Source of the DNA: JAGXRK01 sp963714415
GTDB taxonomy: Bacteria; Bacteroidota; Ignavibacteria; Ignavibacteriales; Ignavibacteriaceae
Direction of reading: 5' to 3'
DNA length: 64,000 nt
NCBI GenBank assembly: GCA_963714415.1
Contig: CAVQOL010000025.1
Location: forward strand, 1-64,000
Made by a program: the position numbers and the translations under genes. Below the pieces are notes generated by a model. That model saw only the letters and a program-made list of their open reading frames with translations, was not told the origin of the DNA and made no database searches. Positions 51,812 through 62,200 of the stretch are shown here, one piece after another (position 1 is the stretch's first letter; every line of letters begins with the position of its first letter).

Positions 51812-52807
51812 ATGAGCGTTACACAAATAAAAATGCCTGAAGCAGTTGTATTAGATGAATCAAGCTTTTCGAATATGTTTGGAAGATTTGTCCTCCAGCC
51901 TCTTGAAAGAGGATATGGAACAACTTTAGGAAACTCTTTAAGAAGAGTTTTACTTTCTTCGCTTCCTGGTTCAGCTATCACATCTGTAAAATTCAGCGGT
52001 GTTCTGCATGAATTTACGACTATTGATAGCGTTGTTGAAGATGTTTCTGAAATCATTCTTAACTTAAAACAAGTAAGAATGAAATTGCTTTCAAAAAAGC
52101 CTGACAAAATTACCTTATCCTTTAATGGAGGAGGTGAGTGGACGGCGGCTGATATTCAGAAAGCAAGTAATGAGGTTGAAATACTAAATCCGGATCTTCA
52201 CATTGCAACTTTAAATAACAAAGCAAAGTTTGATGTTGAATTGAGAGTAGGCAAAGGAATCGGCTACGTAACCGCTTCTGAAAATATTACACCGGATCAA
52301 ACTATTGGTATTATTCCGATTGATTCAATTTTTACACCTATTAAAAATGTAAGATATGAAATTGAAAATGTAAGAATCAGTGATAAAAATGATTATGAAA
52401 AGCTTACATTAGAGATTATAACCGATGGTTCCATTACGCCGGATGATGCCCTTACTCAGGCTGCAAAGACTTTAAAAGAGCACGTTCAACTGTTCATAAA
52501 TTTTGATATGGAACAGGAAGAAGAACAATCAGTCTCTCAAAAAGATACTGAAACCGAAAGAATAAAGAAAATTTTACTTACTAATGTTGATGATCTTGAA
52601 CTTAGTGTAAGATCGCACAACTGCCTGAAAGCTGCAAATATTAAAAATCTTTCTGAACTCGTAAGAAAAGATGAACAGGAGATGCTAAAGTTCAGAAACT
52701 TCGGCAGAAAATCACTTGCAGAACTTATGGAAATAGTTGAAAATCTTGGTCTAGAATTCGGCATGGATGTAGATAAATATATCAAAGATGAAACAGAAAC
52801 TCACTAA
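51812..52807 (+). CDS. rpoA: DNA-directed RNA polymerase subunit alpha
   Basis: 331 residues. The dimerisation NTD carries PLERGYGTTLGNSLRRVLLS. A short linker (~235-250) leads to the alpha-CTD with SVRSHNCLKAANIKNLSELV and FGRKSLAELMEIVENLGLEF, which contacts DNA UP elements and activators. It is followed by rplQ. Confidence 0.97.
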   Translation: MSVTQIKMPEAVVLDESSFSNMFGRFVLQPLERGYGTTLGNSLRRVLLSSLPGSAITSVKFSGVLHEFTTIDSVVEDVSEIILNLKQVRMKLLSKKPDKITLSFNGGGEWTAADIQKASNEVEILNPDLHIATLNNKAKFDVELRVGKGIGYVTASENITPDQTIGIIPIDSIFTPIKNVRYEIENVRISDKNDYEKLTLEIITDGSITPDDALTQAAKTLKEHVQLFINFDMEQEEEQSVSQKDTETERIKKILLTNVDDLELSVRSHNCLKAANIKNLSELVRKDEQEMLKFRNFGRKSLAELMEIVENLGLEFGMDVDKYIKDETETH

Positions 52808-52827
52808 TTGAAAATTAAGGTTCACTA

Positions 52828-53346
52828 ATGCGACACAGAGTTAAAGGAAGAAAATTAAGCAGAACGTCAAGTCACAGAAAAGCTTTAATGGGTGCTCTTG
52901 CTACCTCACTGCTTAAGTATAAAAGAATAAAAACTACAGTAGCTAAAGCAAAAGAAGCCAGAATGTTTGTCGAAAAACTGATCACAAAAGCTAAAAAAAA
53001 TGATCTTCATTCAATGCGTCAGGTAATGAGTGTTATAAGTGATAGAGAAGTTGTTAAAGAACTCTTTGGCGAAATTGTTCCTAAAATCGGTGAAAGACCA
53101 GGCGGTTATACAAGAGTTGTTAAGCTTGGTAATAGAGTTGGTGATGCCGCAGCTATGGCAATTATAGAACTTGTTGATTATAATGACATTGCAAACAAAA
53201 AAGCTGAAGAACGCAAAGAAAGAAAAGAATCAAAAACTCAGGAAAAAGCTGAAACAAAGCAGGAAGATCCTGTTGAAGAGGCAACTGTAGTTGAAGAAAA
53301 GGAAGTGAAAAAAGAGAAGAAAGTAAGAAAAAAGAGAAGAAAGTAA
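52828..53346 (+). CDS. rplQ: Large ribosomal subunit protein bL17 with a charged C-terminal tail
   Basis: 172 residues, ~45 longer than usual. The core MRHRVKGRKLSRTSSHRKAL, TTVAKAKEARMFVEKLITKA and PGGYTRVVKLGNRVGDAAAM is normal. Residues from ~130 form a Lys/Glu-rich tail ending KKEKKVRKKRRK. The DNA just downstream (53347-53395) carries on the same A/G-rich repeat, so a slip in the repeat could alter the tail length. Confidence 0.94.
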   Translation: MRHRVKGRKLSRTSSHRKALMGALATSLLKYKRIKTTVAKAKEARMFVEKLITKAKKNDLHSMRQVMSVISDREVVKELFGEIVPKIGERPGGYTRVVKLGNRVGDAAAMAIIELVDYNDIANKKAEERKERKESKTQEKAETKQEDPVEEATVVEEKEVKKEKKVRKKRRK

Positions 53347-53419
53347 AAGAAGAAAGAAAAGAAAGTAAAAAAAGAAAAAAAACCTAAAGAGTAAAAGACT
53401 CTACTTTAATTAAAAATTG

Positions 53420-53453
53420 AAAGAGTAATTGGGAAACCGGTTACTCTTTTTTT
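53420..53453 (+). terminator. Strong GNRA-loop terminator ending the ribosomal supercluster
   Basis: AAAGAGTAATTGG-GAAA-CCGGTTACTCTTT, a 13-bp stem with two G-U pairs and a GAAA tetraloop, followed by TTTT. It ends only 3-4 bases before the engB start. Confidence 0.85.
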
Positions 53454-53456
53454 ATT

Positions 53457-54041
53457 ATGTTTGAAAAACAAAATTTTGTCACATCAGCTTTTGAGATTAA
53501 AGATATTCCCAGGAAAAAACTTCCGGAGGTTGTACTTTGCGGTAGATCAAATGTGGGTAAATCCTCTTTGATAAATTCACTTTTTAACAGGAAAAATCTA
53601 GCAAAAGTCAGCAGAACACCAGGAAAAACGAGGTCGATTAACTATTACGAAATTGATGAGAAGTTATACATTGTTGACCTGCCGGGTTTTGGCTATGCAA
53701 AAATAAGTAAAAAGGAAAGAGAATTCTGGTCAAAACTGATTTCCGATTTTCTCGAGAAATCAGGAAACATAAAACTCATTATTCACTTAATAGACAGCAG
53801 ACACAAGCCAACGGACCTGGATATTAAACTAAACGAACTTATAAATTATCATTCTTTGCCTTATATTTTTATACTAAGTAAAGCTGATAAACTTAAACAG
53901 TCAGAAATTAAACAATCCGAAAAAAATATTAAATCAATTTTTCCCGAGGCGGAGCTAGATTCTAATCTTCTTCTGTATTCTTCTGTAAAAGGCAGGGGCA
54001 AGAAACAATTGGCTAATCTTTTGGCATCTTTGTTTTATTAG
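53457..54041 (+). CDS. engB: Ribosome biogenesis GTPase, EngB/YsxC family
   Basis: 194 residues. G1 GRSNVGKSSLINSLF, G2 Thr in KVSRTPGKTRSINYY, G3 DLPGFGYAKISKKE, G4 SKADKLK and G5 SSVKGRGKK are present. It acts in late 50S assembly. The ATG lies directly after a terminator, with no visible ribosome site, so it may depend on read-through from rplQ or on a leaderless start. Confidence 0.92.
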   Translation: MFEKQNFVTSAFEIKDIPRKKLPEVVLCGRSNVGKSSLINSLFNRKNLAKVSRTPGKTRSINYYEIDEKLYIVDLPGFGYAKISKKEREFWSKLISDFLEKSGNIKLIIHLIDSRHKPTDLDIKLNELINYHSLPYIFILSKADKLKQSEIKQSEKNIKSIFPEAELDSNLLLYSSVKGRGKKQLANLLASLFY

Positions 54042-54124
54042 TTAAAATCTTTGCTAATATCTGATTGATATTCGTTATATGTAAGATTATATTAATCCTT
54101 ACTTTATATGAATCTTTTTATTCA

Positions 54125-55978
54125 ATGAACCGCCGACAAAGAAAACGAATATTAATCTTTCTGTTAATTCCGCTGCTTGCTGTTATTCTGTTTATAACAG
54201 ATGATCTTGTAATTCGTGTAATTACGATTATACTGATGATAATCTATGTGGCATTTATAATTTTTCTTAGAGATTCTATCCGGTTTGACGGCAGATATTC
54301 CATAAGCGAAGAAGATGAAGACATTGATGATCAATTTAGCGCTCCATCATCTGATGTTGATGAATCATTCAAGATAATATCCAAATCTAAAAATGTTGAA
54401 GTAATTACTGCAGATAATTACCAGCCCGAGTTAAAAACTTCAAAAACAACTTTAAAACCACCTGATCTTAAAGAAAAATTCGAGGAGATTGCTAACGAAT
54501 CTCTTCCGCCAGAATTAGGACATAACGGACAATTTGGTTTTGTATTGGAAAAAATCCTTACTGTTATCAAAGAAGCATACGGTGCTCATACTGCTTTGTT
54601 CTTCTGGTATAATAAAAGGAAAGAAAAACTAACAATCGAAAAATTCATATCCTCCTGCGATCAGGTTACAAAAAGTAAATTAGATATTGAAGACGATATA
54701 CTTAGCAAAATTGTACAGCGGAGTGAACCGGAATTACTTACTGATATTTCACCTGCTGCCGAAGCGGATGTAATACGTTATTACGATTTACCGCAGGGAA
54801 TAAGAAGTTTTGTGGGTGCGCCTATCTATTATGATAACTCCCTTATTGCTATTCTTGCTGTTGATTCAAAAGTTGGAGATCAATTTGGTATTGAGACGAT
54901 TTATTCAATAGGAAGATTTGTTCGTGTTATTACAATGATTGTACAAATTTTCGAAGAAAAACATTCTGATTCAATCTCTCAGGCTCGTTTGAAAGGTCTT
55001 CTGAATTTAATTGATTCAGACAATAATTTTGAGTCACAGGAAAGTGTTCTCAACACTTTATCAAATTCTGTCAACGATCTTCTCGAATGGGATGCTTTTA
55101 CATTTGTTTATTTCAAACCGGTCGAACAAAAATTTGAAACAACTAAAGTGATTAACAAAACAACTCTTAAATATATTGGGCAGGGTTTAGAAGTTGAGCT
55201 TAACGGAACGTTAGTTGGTAAAACTATTGTTAGCGGCATACCAATTAAAATTGACGATACAAGCGCCGACAAATATTTACGCTACTCAAAAGTTGAAGAT
55301 TTGAGTTTTGATGGTTCTTTCCTTGGAATTCCTCTTATTTATTCAAATCAGATTTACGGCGTTTTATGCTTTGAGAACTTAAAGAAAAATGCATATACGA
55401 ATGCAGATGTTAAATTTCTAAAAAGTGCCGTTAACATCATTTCGTTTGTCATTTATTCTCATTCATCTCATACTTTGATGAAGAGCTTACTTGATGTTGA
55501 TATGGAAACACGCGCTCTGAACCCAGATGCATTTAAGGAAAGATTGAGTTCTGATCTTATGAAAATGCAGTCACTCAATGCCCCGGGTGCTCTTGCTTTG
55601 ATAAAAATAGATGATTTTCTTGAGCAGGAATCTTTATTTGAGGGTGATCCGTTACATAAGGTTATAAAAATAGTTGCCGATACTATTTCTGAGGAAATGA
55701 CTGCTATGAATCTTTTCGGAAGATTGGGTGAAACATCGTTTACTGTTCATTTCTTTAATACTGTACCAAAGAACGTTTTTATTTGGGCAGAAAAACTTAG
55801 AGTTAAAATTGCCAGAAAACCAATCGCTATTGTTTCTAAACAAACTACTTATACAGTCTCAATTGGAGTTGCCTCAACAACCGGAAAACTGGACGTTGAA
55901 GAAGCATTTCATAACGCTGAATTAGCTTTGCAAAAGGCACTTGAAAAAGGCGGGAACGCTGTTCGTAATATCACTTAA
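54125..55978 (+). CDS. Membrane protein with two GAF domains and a degenerate GGDEF domain
   Basis: 617 residues from the ATG at 54125 (open frame extends to 54065 but the ATG gives the natural MNRRQRKR start). Two membrane helices (about 10-25 and 29-50), an acidic linker, then GAF-like domains at about 130-290 and 315-460. The C terminus (about 475-617) has a GGDEF fold (IKIDDFLEQE ... YTVSIGVASTTG), but the active-site loop reads RLGETSF instead of GGDEF. It is therefore probably not a diguanylate cyclase and may bind a nucleotide or act as a sensor scaffold. Confidence 0.8.
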   Translation: MNRRQRKRILIFLLIPLLAVILFITDDLVIRVITIILMIIYVAFIIFLRDSIRFDGRYSISEEDEDIDDQFSAPSSDVDESFKIISKSKNVEVITADNYQPELKTSKTTLKPPDLKEKFEEIANESLPPELGHNGQFGFVLEKILTVIKEAYGAHTALFFWYNKRKEKLTIEKFISSCDQVTKSKLDIEDDILSKIVQRSEPELLTDISPAAEADVIRYYDLPQGIRSFVGAPIYYDNSLIAILAVDSKVGDQFGIETIYSIGRFVRVITMIVQIFEEKHSDSISQARLKGLLNLIDSDNNFESQESVLNTLSNSVNDLLEWDAFTFVYFKPVEQKFETTKVINKTTLKYIGQGLEVELNGTLVGKTIVSGIPIKIDDTSADKYLRYSKVEDLSFDGSFLGIPLIYSNQIYGVLCFENLKKNAYTNADVKFLKSAVNIISFVIYSHSSHTLMKSLLDVDMETRALNPDAFKERLSSDLMKMQSLNAPGALALIKIDDFLEQESLFEGDPLHKVIKIVADTISEEMTAMNLFGRLGETSFTVHFFNTVPKNVFIWAEKLRVKIARKPIAIVSKQTTYTVSIGVASTTGKLDVEEAFHNAELALQKALEKGGNAVRNIT

Positions 55979-55992
55979 ACTTTTCTTATGTA

Positions 55993-57157
55993 ATGAACAA
56001 TTTTTTTCTTATAGTACTTGACGGAATTGGTGTAGGTGAACTTCCAGACGCATCTTACTATAATGATGAGGGAAGCAACACACTTGGTAATATGGCAAAA
56101 GCAATTGGTGGTTTATCTTTGCCCAATCTTGAAAGAATGGGACTTGGGAATATAATTGATATTGATGGAGTCAAGAAAGTTAAAACTCCTCTACGCGTCT
56201 TTCGGCAAGATGAAAGAAATTTCAAAGGGTAAAGATTCTACAACGGGGCACTGGGAACTCGGCGGACTATTTGTTGATACCGATTTCTCTTACTTTCCTG
56301 ATGGATTTCCAGATGATCTTATAGAAAAATTTATTTCGGAAACTGGTGTTGGCGGTGTTCTTGGTAACAAACCTGCTTCGGGAACAGAGATAATAAAAGA
56401 ATTGGGCGATGAGCATATTAAAACAGGCTATCCGATTGTTTATACTTCTGCAGATTCAGTTTTTCAGATTGCGGCACACGAAGAAAGATTTGGATTGGAC
56501 AGACTATATGAGATTTGCCGTATAACAAGAGATGAAATATTAACTCCTCCATTAATAGTTGGAAGAGTTATCGCACGTCCGTTTGTTGGAACAAGCGGTA
56601 ATTATTCCAGAACAACTAACCGAAAAGATTATTCTCTTGATTCGCCTTCTGATACTATACTTGATTTGCTTCAAAAGAATGGAATAAGAACAATTTCTAT
56701 CGGAAAAATTTCCGACTTATTTAATTATAAAGGCATTGATGTTGTTGAGAAAACGAAATCAAATTTAGAAGGCTGCAATAAACTTCTGGAATATTCACAA
56801 AAAGCAAATAACAGTTTTATTTTTACTAATCTTGTGGATTTTGATGTATACTACGGTCATCGAAATGATCCTTATGGTTTAGCAAATGCTTTGAAAGAAT
56901 TTGATGATTTTCTTCCTTTATTTATTTCAAAATTAGATGACAGCGATAGAGTAATTATAACTTCTGATCACGGTAATGATCCTACTACTCCAAGCACCGA
57001 TCATAGCAGGGAATTTGTTCCGCTATTGTATCATGGAAAAAATAAAGCAACAAAAAATTTAGGAACACGACAAACTTTTTCTGATGCTGCCAAAACAGTT
57101 GCAGATTATTTTAAAGTAGAGAATGATTTAAAAGGGATTAGCTTTCTTAATGAATAA
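55993..57157 (+). CDS. deoB: Phosphopentomutase, interrupted by one frameshift
   Basis: The first frame begins MNNFFLIVLDGIGVGELPDA and ends early at 56232. The second frame enters near 56190 with ASFGKMKEISKGKDSTTGHW and runs to 57157, including ITSDHGNDPTTPSTDHSREF (metal-binding Asp/His) near the end. One missing base near CTCTACGCG (56190-56196) joins KTPL to YASFGKM. The whole matches the ~390-residue alkaline-phosphatase-fold enzyme that interconverts ribose-1- and ribose-5-phosphate (and deoxy forms). A sequencing error is likely. Confidence 0.9.
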
Positions 57158-57577
57158 CTTACCTTACTTAACATAACTATAATCCAGTCATTCTGGCTAG
57201 TTTCGGCAGAACGGAGTTCTGACGAACTTGTCCAGAATCTGAAATATACTCTAAACTCAAAGATTCCGGACTCATTTCATTCGCCGGAATGACCTCTTGC
57301 ATAAGGTGAGTGAATAATAAATCAAAAGAAAATATTAAGTCCGAAATAGATAATAAAATCGATATTGTGGCTTTAGATACTTATAAATATCAGTCGAAAA
57401 AAATAAATATTTATCATCCTGATAATCTGAACCTATCCTGTTTTAAAAATTCATTATAATATTATCTTTTTTTTATTTTAAGATTGTTCTATCTTAGCAC
57501 CGCTTCGAATTTTATTTGCGGTTTTAATAAAATTTAACAGCAATAAAAAATTGAAAATTTTTGACTCAAGGTAAAAA
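57158..57577. other. Gene-free region with two inverted copies of a dispersed palindromic repeat
   Basis: 420 bases with no credible gene. 57185-57239 reads, in reverse, AGATTCTGGACAAGTTCGTC ... CCAGAATGAC. 57264-57293 reads AGATTCCGGACTC ... CGCCGGAATGAC in the plus sense. These are two related units in opposite orientation. The remaining ~280 bases before the sigma gene are very AT-rich and probably hold its promoter, but no clear -35/-7 pair is found. Confidence 0.6.
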
Positions 57578-58432
57578 GTGAGGATTCAAAAACAATTCAC
57601 AAATAGAGAAAGTCTCTCGCTCGATAAATATCTTCAGGAAATCGGAAAGGTAGAACTACTTAGTCCGGAAGAAGAAATTGAGCTAGCTATTAGAATCAAA
57701 AAAGGTGATACCCGGGCTTTTGAGAAACTTACAAAAGCTAATCTTCGCTTTGTTGTAAGTGTTGCAAAACAGTATCAAAATCAAGGTTTATCTTTAGGCG
57801 ATTTGATAAATGAAGGAAATCTCGGACTTATTAAAGCTGCTAAAAGATTCGATGAAACACGCGGTTTTAAATTTATATCTTATGCTGTTTGGTGGATACG
57901 TCAATCTATACTTCAGGCGTTGGCAGAGCAATCCAGAATTGTTCGATTACCTTTAAATAGAGTCGGTGCCCTTACTAAAATTGGTAAAGCATACAGTACT
58001 CTTCAACAAGAGTTTGAAAGAGAACCAAGTCCGGAAGAATTAGCCCTGGAACTTGAAATGGATATAAGCGAAGTTTCCGCTGCTTTAATAATTTCTGGTA
58101 AACATCTTTCAGTGGATGCACCAATTTCCAAAGGTGAAGAAAATAGTCTTTTGGATTTTATTGAAGACGATCAATTGCCGTCACCGGATCTTGCTTTAAT
58201 GGCTGAATCATTAAAAGCTGAGGTCAGTCACGTTCTTGCAGCTCTTCCCGAAAGGGAAGCAGAGGTTATCCGGTTGTACTTTGGAGTTGATGTTGATCAC
58301 GCCTATACTTTGGAAGAGATTGGCGAAAAATTTAATTTGACCAGAGAAAGAGTTAGACAAATCAAAGAAAAAGCAATTCGCAGGCTTCGACAGGCTTCAC
58401 GCAGCAAAGGTCTGAAAACTTATTTAGGGTAA
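57578..58432 (+). CDS. rpoD: RNA polymerase primary sigma factor, RpoD/SigA family
   Basis: 284 residues, GTG start. Region 1.1 is absent; the protein starts at region 1.2 (TNRESLSLDKYLQEIGKVEL). Region 2 carries DLINEGNLGLIKAAKRFDET RGF and YAVWWIRQSI. Region 4 carries EIGEKFNLTRERVRQIKEKA. This compact form is typical of Bacteroidota and relatives. Predicted promoters in this window (TTGnnn-N17-TAnnTTTG) would be its targets. Confidence 0.95.
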   Translation: MRIQKQFTNRESLSLDKYLQEIGKVELLSPEEEIELAIRIKKGDTRAFEKLTKANLRFVVSVAKQYQNQGLSLGDLINEGNLGLIKAAKRFDETRGFKFISYAVWWIRQSILQALAEQSRIVRLPLNRVGALTKIGKAYSTLQQEFEREPSPEELALELEMDISEVSAALIISGKHLSVDAPISKGEENSLLDFIEDDQLPSPDLALMAESLKAEVSHVLAALPEREAEVIRLYFGVDVDHAYTLEEIGEKFNLTRERVRQIKEKAIRRLRQASRSKGLKTYLG

Positions 58433-58434
58433 TT

Positions 58435-59151
58435 ATGAAACAAATTGTTACTGGTATTTTCTCATTAATTTTATTTTTTATTTTAATCACGGCTTGTTCA
58501 CCTTCTTCTCATTCTCTCCGTTACAGTACAGAAAAAGAAAGAGTGAAGGAAGACATTGATTCAAGTGTGAGATTTACTTCGCAAAATGATAGCCTTGTAA
58601 CCGATTTATCGCTTCTTGATACATTATGCTGTGATGATGAAGCTTCTGAACTTGATGATCCTGATGATATCCCGGAAGATGAGGATGCTATTGATATTTC
58701 ATCAATTATGGCTCGCCTAAATTCAAGCTCAAATGAAACTTCACTTTCAATTGAGCAAAGTACTTATCGTGAAAGAGTAGTTATGGAAATAATTAAATAT
58801 ATGAATACTCCATACAAATATGGCGGCAATTCAATGAAAGGTATTGACTGCAGTGCATTTACTCAGACGGTGTATCGTGATGCCTTATCGATAGATATAA
58901 ACAGATCCGCAAGAGAACAGTATAAGCAGGGGGAAGTTATAACTGAGAAGAGTGAATTAAAGTTTGGTGATCTTGTTTTTTTCAACACAAGAAGACGTGT
59001 AAGACCAGGGCATGTTGGAATTTACATTGGTGACAATCTTTTTGCGCACGCCAGTACTAAATACGGAGTTACTGTTTCTTCTTTAGACCATAATTATTAT
59101 TCAGCGCGATATATGGGTGCACGAAGAATTGATAATAACGGGGTTTTTTAG
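58435..59151 (+). CDS. NlpC/P60 cell-wall peptidase lipoprotein
   Basis: 238 residues. The lipobox LITAC places the lipidated Cys at 21. A disordered acidic linker (DDEASELDDPDDIPEDEDAI) follows. The C-terminal NlpC/P60 domain has catalytic Cys139 in KGIDCSAFTQ, His193 in PGHVGIYIGD and a third polar residue His205 in FAHAS. It should cut peptidoglycan peptides at the cell envelope. It begins 2 bases after the sigma factor and is probably co-transcribed. Confidence 0.92.
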   Translation: MKQIVTGIFSLILFFILITACSPSSHSLRYSTEKERVKEDIDSSVRFTSQNDSLVTDLSLLDTLCCDDEASELDDPDDIPEDEDAIDISSIMARLNSSSNETSLSIEQSTYRERVVMEIIKYMNTPYKYGGNSMKGIDCSAFTQTVYRDALSIDINRSAREQYKQGEVITEKSELKFGDLVFFNTRRRVRPGHVGIYIGDNLFAHASTKYGVTVSSLDHNYYSARYMGARRIDNNGVF

Positions 59152-59154
59152 CAA

Positions 59155-59183
59155 TAAAAAAGGCTGTTCTATTTGAACAGCCT
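59155..59183 (-). terminator. Terminator of nrdJ, also usable for the nlpC transcript
   Basis: AGGCTGTTC-TATTT-GAACAGCCT, a 9-bp perfect stem. On the minus strand it is followed by TTTTTTATT, an intrinsic terminator for the nrdJ gene that ends at 59215. On the plus strand it has only an upstream A-run, so termination there is weaker. Confidence 0.8.
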
Positions 59184-59214
59184 GATAAAATATTTGTGCT
59201 TTAATAAAATTAAT

Positions 59215-62200
59215 TTAACTGCAACCGGTAGTTGAACCGCAAGTCATACACTTCAAACAAGTCCCATTTCTAACCATACTCATACTTTGACATTCAGGAC
59301 AAATATCGCCTGTGTAACCCTGATCGATTGCATTTCTGACTTTTTCGTAAATTGAGTTTTTCTGTCCGCCATTTTCCTGAACCTTTTGGGGTTCTTTAGA
59401 ATTAGCATATTCGAAAGCATTAAAGTTATCTTTGTCTAACTCGACTAATCTTTCACTAATGATTTCTTCACTCTCAAATTCAGGTTCGCTGAGTTTTTTA
59501 ATTATCCCGCGTGATGCTTTTGCCACCATTTCTTCAGAATCAACATGAGCAAGATCATTTCTTCCGAGGTATGTAACAGCAAGTTCCCTGAAAATATAGT
59601 CAATAACAGATGTTGTCATTTTGATTCGTTCGTTTCCGCTTACAATTCCGCTTGGTTCAAACCGAGTGAAAACAAAAGCATCAACAAATTCTTCCAGAGG
59701 AACGCCATGCTGCAAACCAAGTGATATTGATATAGCAAAACAGTTCAACAAACTTCTAAATGCAGCACCTTCACGATGCATATCTATAAAAATCTCACCA
59801 ATCTGACCATTATCATATTCGCCGGTTCTTATATAAACAGATTGTCCATTAATTTTTGCTTTTTGAGTATAACCTGTTCTTCTATCCGGTAATCTCCTTC
59901 TTTTAGCAATATATCTGTGAATAATTTTCTCTGCTACTTTTACAATGTCATTCTTGTCTTTTTCTTCCATCAAAGCTTCAATCTCTTCTTCACTTACTGA
60001 ATTAAGAGGTTGAGATAGCTTTGAGCCGTCACGATAAATTGCATTAGCTTTTAGTCCTAACTTCCAGGACATCATATAAGCATCTTTAACATCTTCAATT
60101 GTTGCGTGTGCAGGTAAATTGATTGTTTTGGAAATTGCACCGGATATAAAAGGTTGAGCTGCAGCCATCATTTTAATATGAGCGGCAGGTTTAATAAATC
60201 TTGTACCTTTTTTACCGCATTTGCTTGCACAATCGAATACAGGATAATGTTCGTGCTTTAGAAAAGGTGCCCCTTCAATTGTCATTGTTCCACATATATA
60301 ATCATTAGCGGATGATATTTCCTGTTTTGAGAAACCGAGATTTTTTAAAAGATTAAAATCAAATGAACTTACTTCAGCCTCATCTATACCTAATTTCTTT
60401 ACGAGGAACTCGGTTCCAAGAACAAATTTGTTAAAAGCAAAGCTTAGTTCGAAAACCGTTGGTAAAGCCTTCTCGATTTTTGAAAGAGCATCATCCGAGA
60501 AACCTTTTGCCTTTAGGGATTCAGGATTGATATACGGACATCCAACTAAAGTGCCTGCTCCTTTTGCATATTTAATTATCTCATTTATCTGATCTTTATT
60601 ATAACCCATTTTTTCAAGAGCCGGCGGTGTAGATTGATTTATTATTTTGAAGTATCCGCCACCAGCAAGCTTTTTGAATTTTACCAGAGCAAAATCAGGC
60701 TCAACGCCTGTAGTATCGCAATCCATAACTAAGCCGATTGTACCGGTTGGTGCAATTACCGTTACTTGTGCATTACGGTAACCGTACTGCTCACCTAACT
60801 CCACTGCTTTGTCAGCATCTACTCTGGCAGCCTTAAGCAGATCAGAAGGGCAGAATTGGGGATTTATTCCGGTTGGGAACATAGAAAGACCTTCATATTC
60901 CTCGTTAGGAACATTATACGCAGCTCTTCTATGATTTCTAAGAACACGAAGCATATTCTCTTTATTTTCTTCATAGCGAGGGAATGGTCCTAATTCTTTA
61001 GCCATTTCTGCTGAAGTTGCATAAGATGTCATATGCATTATTGCAGTAAGCGCACTGGCAATTGCAAATGCTTCTGCACTGTCATAAGGAATACCCTGAA
61101 GCATAAGTAATGAACCAAGGTTAGCATAGCCTAAACCTAAAGTTCTATATTCATAACTAAGTTTTGCAATTTGTTTGCTTGGAAACTGTGCCATTAAAAC
61201 ACTAATTTCCAAAATTATAGTCCATAGTTTTGTTGTGTGACGATAAGCTTGAATATCAAACGAATGATTTTTTGTATTATAGAATTTTACGAGATTCATA
61301 GATGCAAGATTACATGCGGTATCATCAAGAAACATATATTCACTGCAAGGATTTGATGCATGAATTTCTCCGCCTTCAGGACAGGTATGCCATTCGTTAA
61401 TTGTTGTATGAAATTGAAGACCGGGATCTGCGCAAGCCCAGGCAGAATTTGCTACATCATTCCACAAATGTCTTGCTTTTAGAGTTCTGCAAGGTTTCGG
61501 ATTTCTTGCCTCTTTTTTAGCTTTTCTTTTTTCAATTCTCCAATATAGATTCCAATCGTTGTCATTAATAACTGCATTCATGAACTCATTAGTAACACGG
61601 ACTGAATTATTGGAATTCTGACCGGAGACTGTAGCATAAGCTTCAGAGTTCCAATCAGTATCATAAATAGGGAACTCGATTGACTTGAATCCCATTTTAG
61701 CTAATTGAATTACGCGTTCAATATAGCTATTTGGAATTTCAGCTTTTCTTGCCTCGAGTACAGCATGCTTCAATTTTTTATTTAGCTGCTTATTAAATCT
61801 GTCATTTTCCGGATGCTCATCATAACAAGCTTTCATTATAGCATTAAGATGTTTACTTGTTAATTTTGAACCGGCAACAAGAGCAGCAACTTTTTGCTCT
61901 TCAACAACTTTCCAATTAATATATTCTTCAATGTCCGGATGATCCATGTCCAGCGTAACCATTTTTGCAGCACGACGGGTAGTTCCACCTGATTTTATAG
62001 CACCGGCAGATCTATCGCCAATTTTTAAGAATGACATTAATCCGGATGATTTACCTCCACCGCTTAATGGCTCATTTAATCCTCGTAATTCTGAAAAATT
62101 AGAACCTGTTCCTGAACCATATTTAAATAATCTTGCTTCACGAATCCACAGGTCCATTATTCCGCCCTCAGTAACAAGATCATCGGTTACGGACTGAATA

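Noticed and set aside
59161..59183. nlpC-downstream hairpin as a plus-strand intrinsic terminator.
   Set aside because: No T-run follows on the plus strand; the T-run is on the minus strand, so it is primarily the nrdJ terminator.
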